Source: CAYRUP01 sp964578975 (lineage in GTDB: Bacteria > Pseudomonadota > Gammaproteobacteria > DSM-16500). From it: 41,742 bases of DNA. A program made the position numbers and the translations under genes. Under the pieces are notes generated by a model, which did not search any database, was not told the origin of the DNA, and worked only from the letters and a program-made list of their open reading frames with translations. Where the stretch lies: positions 1 through 41,742 of the forward strand of contig CAZOFA010000008.1 of NCBI GenBank assembly GCA_964578975.1, given 5' to 3'. The number at the start of each line of letters is the position of its first letter. The first letter of the stretch is position 1. Of the stretch, positions 7,459-15,900 are shown one piece after another.

Positions 7459-8232
7459 ATGTCTAGTTCACGAGAAAATAATTCATCACCCACTGATGGA
7501 TTTAAAACAGGTCCTATACTTGGATTTTTAGAACCCGTTCTCACCTTTCCTGTTTATGCAGCAAGACTGGGTCCACAGTTGGGTCTTCAATTTTCATTTT
7601 GTCGAGGACTCATGCCATATATGATTTGTTCCGTTCCATCATTCACGTTACAAGATGGAGTGACCACAGCCGGTAAATATTATCGTCCAGTCAATGCACC
7701 AAAAGGTTATGATTTATTCGTTGCTATGCTCGGTGGTGGCCTCGGAGCTGTATTAGTGACACCGCTCGGAAATATTATTATTTCACAGAAAAAAAATTTA
7801 ATTTCACCCCTTCAAGCGATTCGATATCTTTATGCATCAGGTAATTTTTTTCGTGGATTTGGACCGACAGCGGGACGTGATGCGATATATTCAGGCGCTG
7901 CATTTGATATGACAGGTAAAACAAAAAAAGCTCTTGTAGATCAATATCAATTTTCGCCAAATACCGCTAGCATACTGGCTGGTTTGATTAATGGTGTCGT
8001 CGCTAGTGGCGCTTCTCAATGGTTGGATGGGCTTACCTCGAAAATTCAAGGCGATCCTAACTGCAGCACATCGCTTTGGAAAAACATAAAAGAACTCGGC
8101 ATAAAAAAATTGCATGCAGGCGGACTGTTTCGCATGGCTGCAATTTGTCTTAGTCTTCCGTTTGTGAATGAAGTATCTGAATCGTCTAAACAGGCGCTAG
8201 AACAAAATCGGGCGAGTAATAAAATGAAATAA
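7459..8232 (+). CDS. Mitochondrial carrier family (SLC25)-like protein, candidate host-targeted effector
   Basis: The 257-residue protein shows three degenerate tandem units in the manner of eukaryotic mitochondrial carriers. Each has a Px(D/E)xx(K/R)-like turn followed by an aromatic-RG...P block. Unit 1 has TFPVYAARLGPQ (29-40) then FCRGLMPYMICSVP (47-60). Unit 2 has TPLGNIIISQKK (101-112) then FFRGFGPTAGRDAIYSGAAF (130-149), the clearest match. Unit 3 has SQWLDGLTSKIQ (186-197) then a glycine-rich LFR segment near 221. Glycine-rich helices (GGGLGAVLVTP, AGLINGVVASG) precede the second and third turns, as in carriers. Carriers are normally about 300 residues, so this one is short, mainly in unit 1. 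Bacterial members are rare; Legionella LncP is a secreted one that inserts into host mitochondria. Transport substrate and secretion are inference. AAGGAA precedes the ATG at 7459; an ATG at 7455 is out of frame. Confidence 0.6.
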   Translation: MSSSRENNSSPTDGFKTGPILGFLEPVLTFPVYAARLGPQLGLQFSFCRGLMPYMICSVPSFTLQDGVTTAGKYYRPVNAPKGYDLFVAMLGGGLGAVLVTPLGNIIISQKKNLISPLQAIRYLYASGNFFRGFGPTAGRDAIYSGAAFDMTGKTKKALVDQYQFSPNTASILAGLINGVVASGASQWLDGLTSKIQGDPNCSTSLWKNIKELGIKKLHAGGLFRMAAICLSLPFVNEVSESSKQALEQNRASNKMK

Positions 8233-8373
8233 ACCACGTGTCATTCCCGCACAACCACGTGTCATTCCCGCGCAGGCGGGAATCTATTCCGATAATGGCG
8301 CAGTGTTTATTTCTAGATGGATTCCCGCCTGCGCGGGAATGACACGTGGTTGTGCGGGAATGACACGTGGTTT
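8231..8373. repeat. Perfect 54-bp inverted repeat with dRS3-like cores
   Basis: Positions 8231-8284 are an exact inverted copy of 8320-8373, with a 35-base spacer. Each arm holds two 21-base tandem units (8233-8253 and 8254-8274, differing by one base) starting ACCACGTGTCATTCCCGC. Each arm also holds one 20-base ATTCCC-N8-GGGAAT palindrome (8264-8283 and 8321-8340). That core fits the consensus of Neisseria dRS3 repeats and similar dispersed elements. The left arm begins inside the stop codon of the carrier-like gene. No ORF or transposase lies within it. Transcribed, it would fold into a very long hairpin. Confidence 0.9.
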
Positions 8374-8387
8374 CAAAAATAATTAGA

Positions 8388-8415
8388 TTGTTTTTTTAAA
8401 CCATTAAATTAGAAT
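8388..8415 (+). promoter_or_regulatory. Sigma-70-like promoter for the lipoprotein/outer-membrane pair
   Basis: TTGTTT at 8388-8393 and TAGAAT at 8410-8415 are 16 bases apart. The predicted start of transcription lies near 8422, before the AAAGGG ribosome-binding site of the small lipoprotein at 8451. Confidence 0.45.
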
Positions 8416-8450
8416 ACAAACGTTCAATAATTTATTTAAAGGGATTTTTT

Positions 8451-8531
8451 ATGAAAATGGCTTTGCGTATTTCTGTTTTAGTTATAATACCCATTTTATT
8501 AACGAGTTGTGCTTGCCCCGGTTTTTTGTAA
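8451..8531 (+). CDS. Very small lipoprotein, 26 aa
   Basis: The frame encodes MKMALRISVLVIIPILLTSC followed by ACPGFL and a stop. It is a full lipoprotein signal peptide with the lipobox LTSC (Cys20) and only six further residues. AAAGGG lies seven bases before the ATG, and a promoter-like pair lies upstream. The mature peptide would be a lipidated heptapeptide with two cysteines. Comparable tiny lipoproteins (entericidin-like or lysis-peptide-like) exist, but no specific family can be assigned. It ends 31 bases before the beta-barrel gene and is probably in the same transcript. Confidence 0.5.
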   Translation: MKMALRISVLVIIPILLTSCACPGFL

Positions 8532-8562
8532 GATTATTATTTTCAAAAAAGGATATATATTC

Positions 8563-9213
8563 ATGAAATGGATTATTTCATCTACTTTGGTCACTACCCT
8601 GGTTTGTACCTCCTCAGTTGCATTTGCGCATTGTAAAAAGCATCATCATTGCCATCATCATGCGCCACCACCTGTTGTGGTCACCTATAAAGACCTGATG
8701 CCTTCCTTTATGCCAAGCTGGTATGTGGGTGGTCATGTTGGTGTTTCAAGAACGCACGATGACCCAGCGGTTAACTCAGGGGACTCGGTCACGCAAATTG
8801 GCCCAGGTTGGACAGTTGATTTAGGATATCGTTTTTACCAATTCTATCGCGCAACACTTGCCGGAGAATTAGGATATACGCAATATCACAATTCAAATGA
8901 AACACTTCCGGGAGTCAACGTTGCTTCAACCGAACATTTTGCAAGTTACTTAGCGCTCGTTGCTGAATATCCGCTTTGTCATAACTTTAATGTATTGGGT
9001 AAACTGGGCGTGGCATACAGTTATGCGAAAAAAGTATTTACCACCGGTGGTGCATCGGCGAGTGCAAATACCTATAGCCCCTATTACGGTCTCGGTGTTT
9101 CTTACAATATGACAGATCGCGCTGAACTCGTGCTTCAATGGGCTCGCGTGCGTGGAGATCATAGTACAGGAAGTACGGATTTAACTTCACTGGGTGTGAC
9201 TTACAGTTTATAA
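8563..9213 (+). CDS. Outer-membrane beta-barrel protein with His-rich N-terminus
   Basis: The 216-residue protein has a signal peptide ending SSVAFA. It is followed at once by a His/Cys cluster (HCKKHHHCHHHAPPP) and then alternating hydrophobic/aromatic strands: WYVGGHVGVS, WTVDLGYRFYQFYRATLAGE, GELGYTQYH, NVLGKLGVAYSYA, YSPYYGLGVSYNM, AELVLQWARVRG, TSLGVTYSL. This is the pattern of an eight-stranded OmpA-like/OMP_b-brl barrel. The His/Cys patch could bind Zn, Cu or Ni in the periplasm; that is inference. The frame is open back to 8509, but the ATG at 8563 has AAGGA upstream and begins the signal peptide, so I chose it. A hairpin terminator follows the stop. Confidence 0.75.
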   Translation: MKWIISSTLVTTLVCTSSVAFAHCKKHHHCHHHAPPPVVVTYKDLMPSFMPSWYVGGHVGVSRTHDDPAVNSGDSVTQIGPGWTVDLGYRFYQFYRATLAGELGYTQYHNSNETLPGVNVASTEHFASYLALVAEYPLCHNFNVLGKLGVAYSYAKKVFTTGGASASANTYSPYYGLGVSYNMTDRAELVLQWARVRGDHSTGSTDLTSLGVTYSL

Positions 9214-9226
9214 ACGCGTTTAAAGA

Positions 9227-9254
9227 AATACGTCGTCCGTTTGGGCGACGTATT
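9227..9254. terminator. Bidirectional hairpin terminator between convergent barrel genes
   Basis: AATACGTCGTCC (9227-9238) pairs with GGGCGACGTATT (9243-9254) through a four-base loop, with one G-T wobble in the 12-bp stem. It lies between the ends of two convergent genes and can serve both. No strong T-run follows, so termination strength is uncertain. Confidence 0.6.
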
Positions 9255-9271
9255 CTGCTCTACTCATCGAA

Positions 9272-10033
9272 TTAAAATCGATAAACTAAACCAGCCATTC
9301 CGCGATTATCTCTCGGTTCGTTTTTAGATCCTGTAATACCAGTGTTGGTAAACGAACTATAATTCGCATAGTCGTATTCCAACCTTCCCGACACTTTTGG
9401 CGTGAGCGGCACTTCAACACCTACACCTAAATTATAACCGCTGGTCCATTTCGTAAAGTTCGAGCCCATATTATTTGACCAATCTTGCACTTTAAATTCC
9501 GTATCGATATAGCCTACACGTCCATAAAGTAAGGAACCATTTCCTAAATTAAGCCCTGGCAAAATCGACACGCCTAAGCTTGTTTCAGCAGAAACTTTTC
9601 CTTCATATGGCATTCCAAACGTATTATTGAGCGAATCTTTTCCGTCTGCACCGCTGGTACCCGCAAAAATTTCTGCGCCTAAATAATAACGGTTATCAAA
9701 GTATCTTCCATAACCACCAAATAATCTTCCATTCCAACCATTCGCATGCGTATTCAGGGTGCCAATGCCCGCATCATCCAAAACCCATGGATTACGTTTT
9801 ATTTGAAACCCTTCATAACCCAAACCAACCCCTGCATAAAATCCCCCAAGCATGAGATGTGAAGGCGGACATGGACAATCATCCATCGCATCATCGTAGC
9901 CATCGTCATAGCCATCATCATAGCCGTGGTTATATGATTGATGACTTGATTTGGCGAATGCACTGCTTGAAAAAACCAGTGGTATTGAAGCGAAAGTTAA
10001 GCAAAGCACTGAAAGACGTACCATTCTTTTCAT
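9272..10033 (-). CDS. Outer-membrane beta-barrel protein with GYDD repeats
   Basis: The 253-residue protein has a signal peptide ending SSSAFA. A short acidic linker holds three tandem GYDD units at 37-48 and then DCPCPP. A beta-barrel follows, from GGFYAGVGLGYEGFQI to the terminal AGLVYRF. The final phenylalanine and alternating pattern fit BAM-inserted outer-membrane proteins. Strands such as RLFGGYGRYFDNRYYLGAE, SLGVSILPGLNLG, LLYGRVGYIDTEF, SGYNLGVGVEVPL and GRLEYDYANYSSF are typical of OmpA-like/opacity-type barrels. The acidic GYDD segment may bind Ca2+, but this is only a guess from composition. AAAGGGAA precedes the ATG, and a promoter lies at 10063-10092. It converges on the His-rich barrel gene. 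Confidence 0.8.
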   Translation of the reverse strand: MKRMVRLSVLCLTFASIPLVFSSSAFAKSSHQSYNHGYDDGYDDGYDDAMDDCPCPPSHLMLGGFYAGVGLGYEGFQIKRNPWVLDDAGIGTLNTHANGWNGRLFGGYGRYFDNRYYLGAEIFAGTSGADGKDSLNNTFGMPYEGKVSAETSLGVSILPGLNLGNGSLLYGRVGYIDTEFKVQDWSNNMGSNFTKWTSGYNLGVGVEVPLTPKVSGRLEYDYANYSSFTNTGITGSKNEPRDNRGMAGLVYRF

Positions 10034-10062
10034 ATAAAATTCCCTTTAAATAAGTCCCTCTC

Positions 10063-10092
10063 ATACTAAATAACTTCACTTTATTTGGTCAA
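10063..10092 (-). promoter_or_regulatory. Sigma-70-like promoter of the GYDD barrel gene
   Basis: Read on the reverse strand, TTGACC (10092-10087) and TAGTAT (10068-10063) are 18 bases apart. The predicted transcript would start near 10056, some 23 bases before the ATG at 10033. Confidence 0.55.
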
Positions 10093-10158
10093 GTAATTTC
10101 AAAAACAGGAAAAATGACGTACCCTATTATTTAAGAATTGAGCTCAAGGAAATATGCC

Positions 10159-10866
10159 ATGGATGTGCATCTAACCAAGATCAATGAAGACGGGGTTATT
10201 GTATTGCCTAATATGCTTGATGCAAGCACCGTTAATGCCTTAATCAAAGAAATCGATAAAATCCGCGCAATTGTCATGGCCAAGATCGATAAAATGGAAC
10301 GGCCACTCAAGACGTATGCTGATATTGCTGAGCGACAATTAAATCGTCTTGATTATCGATGCGGCTTCACTGCTGATATTTTTAATCAAGCCGCTCAACC
10401 TATTATTGAAATAATAAAAAAATTTTCGCCTGATATTGATTTTAAACATTATTGGGGCGCCATTCCATCCATCGGTGGATCGGGGCCCACAGATATGCAC
10501 AGAGATGTTTGGTCTTTTTTAAATAAAACAGAAGGAGTTAACTTAGACAAGCTAGATCTTTTATTACCGCCCTATTATTTTACTGTTTTAATTCCTTTAG
10601 TTGAAATTACAAGAGAGAATGGTCCAACCGAATTTATTAAAGGCAGTCATCGTTATCCGATTGTCGATGACACGACCGCTGAAATTTATTCGCCATTATT
10701 ATCACCTGGTGATGTCATTATTTTTGATGGCAGAACGCTACACAGAGGTTCGCCCAATAAAACCGTTCATGAAAAATTAGTTGCGTATATTACATTTGTG
10801 GCGAATTGGTATCATGATCAAACGTTTGAAGTAGATGATTATCTTTTCCCTGAACTAAAATCGTGA
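10159..10866 (+). CDS. Phytanoyl-CoA dioxygenase (PhyH) family Fe(II)/2-oxoglutarate oxygenase
   Basis: The 235-residue protein begins with LTKINEDGVIVLPNMLDAST, the usual start of PhyH-type enzymes. The metal ligands are visible: H114-x-D116 in TDMHRDVW and the distal H195 in FDGRTLHRGSPN. TRENGPTEFIKGSHR (151-165) and LSPGDVIIFDGRTLHRG (181-197) are family landmarks. The usual 2-oxoglutarate-binding Arg some ten residues after the distal His appears to be lysine (K206), which is odd and worth checking. The frame is open to a TTG at 10138; the ATG at 10159 has AAGGAA seven bases upstream and is preferred. The substrate is unknown. The stop codon lies inside a bidirectional terminator. Confidence 0.8.
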   Translation: MDVHLTKINEDGVIVLPNMLDASTVNALIKEIDKIRAIVMAKIDKMERPLKTYADIAERQLNRLDYRCGFTADIFNQAAQPIIEIIKKFSPDIDFKHYWGAIPSIGGSGPTDMHRDVWSFLNKTEGVNLDKLDLLLPPYYFTVLIPLVEITRENGPTEFIKGSHRYPIVDDTTAEIYSPLLSPGDVIIFDGRTLHRGSPNKTVHEKLVAYITFVANWYHDQTFEVDDYLFPELKS

Positions 10867-10882
10867 ACGCTCACGATTTTTT
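10857..10882. terminator. Bidirectional terminator containing both convergent stop codons
   Basis: AAAATCGTGA (10857-10866) and TCACGATTTT (10871-10880) form a perfect 10-bp stem with loop ACGC, followed by TT to give a run of six T. Read in reverse, the A-run on the other side also gives a U-tract. The stem includes the TGA of the PhyH gene (10864-10866) and the TGA of the opposing serine-hydrolase gene (10873-10871). Confidence 0.85.
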
Positions 10883-12133
10883 ATATAACGTACCATCGTA
10901 TAACATATATTTATTTCCACTCTCAGCGCGGTAAAACCCTACTTTTGCCCCATGCACCTGATCTTTATTTTTTATTCGATAATTTCCCTGCAAATAAATC
11001 ACATCATATTTAATCATGTCAGGATTACGAATCTCAATAAAATTATTTCCCACCACAAAAACATCTGCTAAATTTTTTTCATTAATTTTAACTCGATGAT
11101 AATTTCCTTGAAATTCATCAGGAATGTTTTTTTCTTCGAAGGCAACATGATAATTTTTGAGAAAACGCGCATAATCTATTTGCGCCTCACGCGGAACTGT
11201 ATCAAATACGCTATAGCCTAGTTGCCCATATACTTCATCATAAATGGTTTCTTCATCATTGCTAAACGTCACAAAACCTTGTTTATGTTTAGTCGAATAC
11301 ATCCAAAGATTACACCCACTGAATGATAAACCTTCATATCCGAACAACACATCATCCTTTACCAATCGAATTTCGACTGCCAGCCCGTTTAATAATCGAT
11401 TCGAAGCAGCGCGAGCATGGCTGACATCAGTCATGTGTTTGAAAACAGCATTTTCTAAGATATTTTCTATTAATATTTTCATGTCAGACAATGTGGTGTA
11501 ATAGCCATTGCTATAACAGAAATAACCATGATCCACTATCGCAATCGATGGATAATCATATTTGTCCGAAAGATCTTGGCAATAAACATCCTGTGCTCGT
11601 GTTCTAGAAAAATAACTACGGGTTAAATTAAATTGATCGATAACATATTTCTGAAATAAATTTTCCATTTTTTCGTGATAAATTTTTTCAATCAGATACC
11701 CTAAAAAAATAATGGATATTTCTGAATAATGGAATTTGCAACGATTTGCATAGACTGGAGTGATTTTAGTAGTACAACGATCAAGAAAAGTTTCTTCATC
11801 AGGTATTTGATGATGCTTAAAAGGATGACCTTGCTCGACACTGGCTAATTCTTTTTCCGCTAAATCGAAGGTGTAAGGCAATCCAGCGTAATAGGAACAG
11901 ATATCGCGTAGGGTAAATTGACTGCCAATGATTTTTTGAAACAGCTGTAAAAAATTTTTCGCGGGTGGGTTAACACAAATGGTATCTAAAAAATTATTGT
12001 CATCTAATATTTTGGGTAATGCATATTTTTCAGAAAGCAACGATAATGACACAAAGGTCGTGAGCATCTTGGTGAATGACCCTGCGCAATAAAGCCTATC
12101 TTTATCAACAGAACCGATGATATGGATTGTCAT
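10871..12133 (-). CDS. Serine hydrolase / beta-lactamase-like (class C, DD-peptidase fold), N-terminally short
   Basis: The 420-residue protein carries the serine beta-lactamase/DD-peptidase motifs. S19-F-T-K22 is the nucleophile SxxK. FTLRDICSYYAGLPY matches the usual 'hTSGLP' block, and FHYSEISIIFLGYLIEKIY (135-153) matches the YxN block (here YSE). GLSFSGCNLWMYS fits the late core region. Normal members have 40-60 residues before SxxK that form the first strands of the fold; here there are 18, and an in-frame stop lies five codons upstream of the ATG. No Shine-Dalgarno sequence is evident. It may be a divergent member, wrongly started or decayed. No signal peptide is visible, so a cytoplasmic esterase-like role or a pseudo-enzyme is possible. 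Confidence 0.65.
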   Translation of the reverse strand: MTIHIIGSVDKDRLYCAGSFTKMLTTFVSLSLLSEKYALPKILDDNNFLDTICVNPPAKNFLQLFQKIIGSQFTLRDICSYYAGLPYTFDLAEKELASVEQGHPFKHHQIPDEETFLDRCTTKITPVYANRCKFHYSEISIIFLGYLIEKIYHEKMENLFQKYVIDQFNLTRSYFSRTRAQDVYCQDLSDKYDYPSIAIVDHGYFCYSNGYYTTLSDMKILIENILENAVFKHMTDVSHARAASNRLLNGLAVEIRLVKDDVLFGYEGLSFSGCNLWMYSTKHKQGFVTFSNDEETIYDEVYGQLGYSVFDTVPREAQIDYARFLKNYHVAFEEKNIPDEFQGNYHRVKINEKNLADVFVVGNNFIEIRNPDMIKYDVIYLQGNYRIKNKDQVHGAKVGFYRAESGNKYMLYDGTLYKKS

Positions 12134-12170
12134 GAAATGATGATATCACACATTTGTCATCTGCAAGGGG

Positions 12171-12422
12171 TCAGAATAATTTAATTTGCAACGCATGAAT
12201 TTCCTGCGGAATTAAATCATTTAATGCCTGATAGATTTCACGATGAACAATAACACGAGATTTTTCCTTAAAACACTCTGCTTGAATTTTCACGGTATAA
12301 TGCCCTGCCCCATCACGACTACCCACATGCCCCCGATGTTTATCACTATCATCAATCACTTCCAAATAACTCGGAGAAAACGCACCCTGCAATCGTCGCT
12401 TAATCAACTCAATTCTATTCAT
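12171..12422 (-). CDS. bolA: BolA/IbaG family protein
   Basis: The 83-residue protein MNRIELIKRRLQGAF...LEVIDDSDKHRGH...HYTVKIQAECFKEKSRVIVHREIYQALNDLI... has the full BolA fold. It includes the conserved His of KHRGH and the helix-turn block RVxxHRxIYxAL. BolA proteins pair with monothiol glutaredoxins in Fe-S handling and influence cell shape and stress responses. I chose the ATG at 12422, which overlaps the stop of yciB (ATGA). A GTG at 12434 would add four residues. It is the last gene of the tight operon starting with hslO, and the yciB-bolA pairing is common in gammaproteobacteria. Confidence 0.85.
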   Translation of the reverse strand: MNRIELIKRRLQGAFSPSYLEVIDDSDKHRGHVGSRDGAGHYTVKIQAECFKEKSRVIVHREIYQALNDLIPQEIHALQIKLF

Positions 12423-12961
12423 TTCATCAAACACGCCAAATACATTGCTTGCACAAAACTAAATGCAAACAACAACCCTAAAATCCCATAAAATTTAAAA
12501 TTCACCCACACATCGGTACTAAAATGATAAGCAATAAAAATATTCACCGCACCTAATGCAATAAAAAATACCGCCCAAGCAAAATTAATTTTTTTCCAAA
12601 CCAATTCAGGTGGTTTTTTGTTATCACCTTCCAACATTCCTTCCATCATGCGCTGAACCAAGGGTTTTTTACCAATAAATTGACTCAGCAACAGCACGCC
12701 ACCGAACACCCAAAAGATGACAGTCGGTTTCCATTTCACAAAAATGGGATTATGAAAATAGAGCGTCATGCCGCCAAATAAAAGAAAAATGCCCAAGGTA
12801 ATAAGCTGTTTGCGATCAAAACTTTTTTTCCACAATCGTGTCACAACAACTTGCAAAGCCGTTGCAACAATGCCCACCACAGTTGCAACATAAATTCCAT
12901 ACCATTTAAATGCAATAAAAAATAATAAAACGGGGATGAAATCATAAAATAAGTTAATCAT
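12419..12961 (-). CDS. yciB: Inner membrane-spanning protein YciB / septation protein A
   Basis: The 180-residue protein is nearly the length of E. coli YciB. It begins MINLFYDFIPVLLFFIAFKW, the family's typical start, and contains about five membrane helices with WKPTVIFWVFGGVLLLSQ and KINFAWAVFFIALGAVNIF. The family acts at the cell envelope and is linked to septum formation and membrane integrity. Upstream codons back to 13015 are open but lie inside the RND pump gene; the ATG at 12961 overlaps that gene's end by eight bases and fits the family start. It is translationally coupled to bolA downstream. Confidence 0.88.
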   Translation of the reverse strand: MINLFYDFIPVLLFFIAFKWYGIYVATVVGIVATALQVVVTRLWKKSFDRKQLITLGIFLLFGGMTLYFHNPIFVKWKPTVIFWVFGGVLLLSQFIGKKPLVQRMMEGMLEGDNKKPPELVWKKINFAWAVFFIALGAVNIFIAYHFSTDVWVNFKFYGILGLLFAFSFVQAMYLACLMK

Positions 12962-15900
12962 ATAACAATTCGTCCTGAGGTTCTTTTTTAAATTTTGCCA
13001 AGTAAGTATAAGCAACGGGTACTACAATTAAAGAAAAAAATGTTCCCAGCAACAAACCACCCACTACTACCCAACCTAATGGATGACGCGATTCCGCACC
13101 AGGGCCCGTGGCAAATGCCAATGGTAATGCGCCTAACACCATCGCCGCTGTCGTCATCAAAATCGGACGTAAGCGTAATTTTGCCGCTTGAATCACCGCT
13201 TCTTCAATTGATTTTCCTTGCGCCCGCAATTGATTCGCAAATGTGGTAATTAAAATTCCGTGTTTTGCAATTAACCCAATCAATGTCACGAGAGCAATAT
13301 TACTATATATATTTAAACTGCCGCCCGCCACTTTTAAAGTGATTAATGCACCGATGACTGCAAATGGCACGGTTAATAAAATAATAAATGGATCAATGAA
13401 ACTTTCAAATTGCGCCACCAACACGAGATAAATAAAAATCAGTGCCAAAAGAAAAGTCGTATTCATTTTTCCACTGGAATCCAAATATGTTTTTGCCTCG
13501 CCTTCAAATGTATATTTCACATTATCTGGCAACACATTTTTAGCCGCGATTTGCAAGGCTTTTACTGCATTCGCAATGGTATATCCAGGCGTTATCATGG
13601 CATGTAATGTATCTGCACGTAGACGATCATAATGCGGCAAGGATTCAGGATTCGTCGTTTCAGTCAATGTCACTAAATTGGATAGAGGCACCATCTTATT
13701 TTCCACATTGTGCACATACAACTGCGACACAATATTGGGATCCGCTAAACCGGTTTGATTCATTTGCACAATGATATTATATAAATTACCGTTATAAATA
13801 AAATGTCCTGCCTCATGTCCTGCCAGAAAAGTGGAAATGGTGTTGGTAATATCTTGCATGGAGACATGCATATCTGCCATTTTGTCGCGATTCACTGAAA
13901 TCTCAAATTGCGAACCATCCCATTTTAATCCACTGTCCACATGCTGGAACACGGGCGATTTACGCACTTGATCAATCAAACGCTGCATCACATCATGTAA
14001 ATCTTTATAATCCATCGAAGACATCAAGCGCATGGAGACCGAAGAACCATCATCATCAGAAAACCACATTAACGGAGAAACTGCCGGGGCCGCATTCACT
14101 TCAACACCGGTAATATTTTTAATATCTTCATTAAGCTCTGCTAGAATTTGCATTTCACCACGCCCACGCTGCTCTTTCGGCACTAAATCCAAAAACTGCA
14201 TGCCTTTTGAGGCGGCCCAAAATCCCGCTTGCGAAACAAAGGAGTGCACTTCAGGAATTTTTTTATAAATCGCTTCCATTTGACTCATGTACGAACTGGT
14301 ATAATCAAAACTGGCGTCACGTGGTGCTGAGACATAGACATCAATTTCACTCATATCTTCCATCGGTGTCACTTCAGACGGTAAGGTGCGAAAAATAAAA
14401 TATCCCGTCACGCCCACCAAACACAAAATCATCACGATCATGAATTTTTTTGCGATGACTTTAATTAACAAGCGATGATATTTTTCTTGCAACACATTAA
14501 ATTTATGATGCAACCATTGACTGTATTCACCTGTGTGATGCGGTTTGAGTAATCGTGCAGACATCATCGGCGATAAGGTTAAAGCCACAATTCCTGAAAT
14601 AATCACCGCACCGGCCAGCGTCACGGCAAATTCCCAAAAAACTACACCTAACATACCCGATGTCATTGCAATCGGTGCATAGACCGCTGCGAGCGTCATG
14701 GTCATCGCAATAATGGGAAAAACAATTTCACGACTTCCTTTAATCGCTGCCGCAAAAGGCTTCATGCCGGACTCAATATACCGCGTAATATTTTCTAGCA
14801 TGACAATGGCATCATCCACGACTAAACCAATCGCTAACACAAATGCCATCAACGTAATCGTATTGATCGTAATACCAAAAAGATACATCACCGCAAAGGT
14901 ACTGATTAAACAAACTGGAATGGTCACAATCGCAATCAGCGCTGCACGAATACTGGCTAAAAATAATAAAATCACGACTAACACTAATAAAACCGCTTCA
15001 AACAACGACTCATAGACGTGATTGATGGATGATTTGATAAAAACAGTTTGATTAAATGGGATAGTACCTTGCATGCCCTGAGGTAATGTTGTTTGAATTT
15101 GATTAAATTCTTTTTGTACGAGTTTAGCGACATCTAATGGATTAGCAGTGGATTGTGGAATCACCGCTAACGCAAGCGCGGATTGGCCGTTGACTCGAAA
15201 CAACGTATCAGAATTTTCGGCATCTACAACCGCCTGCCCAATATCTTTCAAACGCACAATTTGATTTTGATCGTCACGAATAATTAAATCATTAAATTCG
15301 GCGGCCGTTTTTAACTTTTCATTCGTCACCACACTATAAAATCGCGTGGCACCACGAATTTTTCCACTCGGCACTTCAACATTTTGTTGGGTTAATACAT
15401 TGTTGACGTCATCAACCGTGACATTCGCCGCCGCCATTTTGCCTGGATCAAGCCAAATGCGCATCGCTGAAGTACGTTCGCCATAAGTATCCACACTTGC
15501 CACACCATCAACCGATTGAAAGCGCGGTAATAAATATTGTTTGACATAATCACTGACTTCTTCCGCCGTGCGATGCGAATCCGAAAATGCAATAAACATA
15601 ATTGGTATGCTATTCGGATCGGCTTTTTCAACATCTGGCGTTTTGGCATCCGTCGGCAGAGAACTTGAAATATGTTGTAACGCGCTGCGTACATCTTCCA
15701 CCGCAGTATTAATGTTTTTTCCTAATTTAAATTCAATATTGATGTAGCTTCCATCTTGTTTACTGGATGAAGATAATGTTTCGATGCCATCCACACCGGC
15801 TAAAGCGGACTCGATGGGCGTCGTGATTTGTGTTTCGATGAGACTGGCGCTCGCGCCGGGATAGTTTGTAGAAATCGACACGATCGGCGGATTAATATTC

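Noticed and set aside
8231..8373. Repeated 21-base units as a CRISPR array
   Set aside because: The units are directly adjacent without spacers and are arranged as an inverted repeat; no cas gene is near.
12162..12175. AAGGGGTCAGAATA as an end of a REP-associated or insertion element
   Set aside because: It is a single short match with no partner copy or inverted repeat in the window, so it cannot be supported.
14698..15015. A 105-codon open frame opposite the RND permease gene
   Set aside because: It has the same kind of antisense shadow composition (Ile/Thr/Ala rich) and lies inside a clearly coding region.
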